Source: Desulfobacterales bacterium
Lineage (GTDB): Bacteria > Desulfobacterota > Desulfobacteria > Desulfobacterales > JAHEIW01
DNA: 33,124 bases
Assembly (NCBI GenBank): GCA_030066985.1
Contig: JASJAN010000073.1
Coordinates: 1 to 33,124 of the forward strand
Direction: 5' to 3'
The first letter of the stretch is position 1, and every line of letters starts with the position of its first letter. The notes below the pieces were generated by a model. It saw nothing but the letters and a program-made list of their open reading frames with translations, was not told where the DNA came from and did not search any database. The translations under genes were made by a program, and so were the position numbers. Shown piece after piece: positions 31,405-33,124 of the stretch.

Positions 31405-33123
31405 TCATTTAGCCATATCTTTGATCTCTTCAACGATCTCAGGATTGGCCAAAGTGGTCACATCGCCAACATCCTTGTCGTTTGAAATCGCACCCAGTAC
31501 CCGCCGCATGATCTTACCCGAACGGGTTTTGGGCATATCGGTGACAATCCAGACCTTGCGCGGCTTGGCGATTTTTCCGATTTCCTTGCAGACGGCATCA
31601 GAAATTTTCTGGGCCAGATCATCAGAGGCTTCCAGGCCGGGTTTGAGCGCAATATACAGATCCGGCTCTTTGCCCTTAATTTCATGGGCCACCGGTACGA
31701 CAGCCGCCTCGGCCACTTCATCAACCACCAGCGCGGCGGATTCAATTTCTTTGGTACCCAGGCGGTGGCCGGAAACGTTGATCACGTCGTCAATGCGGCC
31801 CAGGATGCGATAATAGCCGTCTGGGGCTTCCACAGCCGCATCACCGGTCATGTAAGGCCAGTCGCGCCAATCTTTGCTTTGAGGATCTTTGCAATAGCGC
31901 GCGTAATACGTATCAACAAAACGATCGCGGTCGCCCCAAATGGTCTGGAATCCGCCGGGCCAGGGATTTTGAATACAAATGTTACCTGCCTTACCGGCGC
32001 CCGGCGGGATGACATTGCCCTCATCATCGTAGATAATCGGATGAATTCCCGGCATACCAGGTCCGGCGCTACCCGGCTTCATGGGGGTAATGGCCGGAAT
32101 GGTGCTGCACAAAAATCCACCGGTCTCCGTCTGCCACCAGGTGTCCACGATGGCCGCTTCGCCTTTGCCGACGACTTCGTAGTACCACTTCCAGACTTCG
32201 GGCTCGATGGGCTCACCGACGGTGGTCATATGTTTAAAATGATAATTGTACTTGGCGGGCTCATCGGGGCCGATTTTGCGCAAGGCCCGGATGGCGGTTG
32301 GGGCGGTATGGAAGATGTTGACATCCAGATTCTGGGCGATGCGCCAGGGCCGCCCTGGATCCGGATAGTTGGGGACCCCTTCGAAAACCACCGTGGATGC
32401 ACACAACGATAAGGGACCGTAGACGATGTAGGAGTGACCGGTGATCCAGCCAATATCGGCCATGCACCAGTAAACATCTTCCGGATGGATGTCCTGCACA
32501 TATTTGGAAGTGCCGGCAACATAGGCCAAGTAACCGCCGGTACCGTGCTGACAGCCTTTGGGTTTGCCGGTGGTCCCGCTGGTATACATCAGAAACAGTG
32601 GCGCTTCGGCCGGCATGGGAACCGGGTCGACGCGTTCACCGTAATAATCTTTTAACAGGTCGTTGACAAAATAATCGCGCCCTTCGACCATTGGCGTGTC
32701 ACTGGAGGCTTTGCCCGGATAGCGCTGCCAGATGAGCACCTTGTCCACCTTCTGGCCGTCTTTTTCCGCCAGTTCAACCGCAATATCGGCATTTTGCTTG
32801 TGGTTGAGCAGGTTGCCGGCGCGGTAATACGCATCCGCTGTAATCAACACATTGCTGCCCGAATCGACAATCCGGTCGGCACAGGCCCGGCCGCTAAACC
32901 CGCCAAAAACCTCGGAATGAATGACACCCAACCGCGCACAGGCCAGCATGGTAATCGGCAACTCGGCGATCATGGGCATGTGCAGCGTGACCCGGTCGCC
33001 GGCCTTTAACCCTGCAAAATCCCGCAGCAGGGCCGCAAATTCATTCACCCGTACGTACAGTTCCTGGTAGGTGACGTGTTCGACTTTTTCTTGCTCGGGT
33101 TCCGGCACATAATGAATCGCAGT
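31405..33123 (-). CDS. acs: Acetyl-CoA synthetase (AMP-forming), 5' end beyond the window
   Basis: At least 572 residues of an acetyl-CoA synthetase are present; the frame stays open to the window edge (TAIHYVPEPEQEK...) and about 80 N-terminal residues are missing relative to the usual 650. Motifs include LYMYTSGTTG-type P-loop (LFLMYTSGTTGKPKG), DTWWQTETGG, YMTGDAA, RIDDVINVSGHRLGT and the C-terminal PKTRSGKIMRR with the catalytic and regulatory Lys. WWQTETG with the surrounding context is typical of Acs rather than PrpE. It converts acetate, ATP and CoA to acetyl-CoA and AMP. It is upstream of the symporter gene on the same strand with a 329-nt gap holding a separate promoter, so the two are probably coregulated but not strictly one transcript. 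Confidence 0.93.
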   Translation of the reverse strand, partial: TAIHYVPEPEQEKVEHVTYQELYVRVNEFAALLRDFAGLKAGDRVTLHMPMIAELPITMLACARLGVIHSEVFGGFSGRACADRIVDSGSNVLITADAYYRAGNLLNHKQNADIAVELAEKDGQKVDKVLIWQRYPGKASSDTPMVEGRDYFVNDLLKDYYGERVDPVPMPAEAPLFLMYTSGTTGKPKGCQHGTGGYLAYVAGTSKYVQDIHPEDVYWCMADIGWITGHSYIVYGPLSLCASTVVFEGVPNYPDPGRPWRIAQNLDVNIFHTAPTAIRALRKIGPDEPAKYNYHFKHMTTVGEPIEPEVWKWYYEVVGKGEAAIVDTWWQTETGGFLCSTIPAITPMKPGSAGPGMPGIHPIIYDDEGNVIPPGAGKAGNICIQNPWPGGFQTIWGDRDRFVDTYYARYCKDPQSKDWRDWPYMTGDAAVEAPDGYYRILGRIDDVINVSGHRLGTKEIESAALVVDEVAEAAVVPVAHEIKGKEPDLYIALKPGLEASDDLAQKISDAVCKEIGKIAKPRKVWIVTDMPKTRSGKIMRRVLGAISNDKDVGDVTTLANPEIVEEIKDMAK

Positions 33124-33124
33124 C

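Overview
The window reads as a chromosomal segment of an anaerobic, probably sulfate-reducing member of the Desulfobacterota (old Deltaproteobacteria). This is inferred from multihaem periplasmic cytochromes c (including a class III type), two genes best explained by selenocysteine, a methionine-synthase-like UROD/MetE-fold protein, and an acetate/propionate activation and signalling cluster. No rRNA, functional tRNA, complete insertion sequence, prophage or CRISPR array is visible.

Bases 1-3650. A GFA-type zinc protein (minus strand) precedes a two-gene cytochrome unit on the plus strand. The first gene (805-2961) has an in-frame TGA at 1000-1002. A perfect 6-bp hairpin with a GUU loop begins 11 nt after it, and the export signal and first haem site lie upstream of the TGA while ten haem sites and two rhodanese domains lie downstream. 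I read it as one selenocysteine-containing undecahaem cytochrome-rhodanese. A tetrahaem cytochrome and a terminator follow.

Bases 3650-12700. These hold a thioredoxin-fold protein lacking its second active-site Cys, a doubly broken HDOD gene, a MetE-like protein, and a cell-envelope module. That module is a Braun-lipoprotein-like gene with C-terminal lysines between two L,D-transpeptidase lipoproteins. Next come an acidic coiled-coil protein, a YbiI-type DksA/TraR zinc-finger protein and a relic of a Tat-exported DUF362 gene. Two collinear, diverged copies of a 150-nt intergenic element, each ending in an intrinsic terminator with a different stem sequence, lie about 5.9 kb apart.

Bases 12700-17600. 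A protein of unknown function combines a possible ATP-cone-like N-terminus with a possible caspase-like His/Cys C-terminus. Then, on the minus strand, come a DinB-like gene broken by TAA, a thioredoxin-fold redoxin whose active site reads U-P-G-C if its TGA is decoded as selenocysteine (a GUUU-loop hairpin follows), and a BHMT-type homocysteine methyltransferase. A small membrane protein follows on the plus strand.

Bases 17800-33124. This is an acetate/propionate regulon: a DUF294 nucleotidyltransferase-like protein with two cNMP-fold and two CBS domains; a divergent small membrane protein and a CrbS-like SLC5-histidine kinase behind a near-consensus sigma70 promoter; an operon of propionyl-CoA synthetase, single-domain response regulator and membrane sensor fused to a DEDDh exonuclease; a TPR lipoprotein; an ActP-like sodium:solute symporter; and an acetyl-CoA synthetase cut by the window end. 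The likely logic is sensing and importing short-chain acids and activating them to CoA esters. Intergenic spaces here carry three heptamer-based inverted repeats and a MITE-like element that abuts the kinase stop codon.
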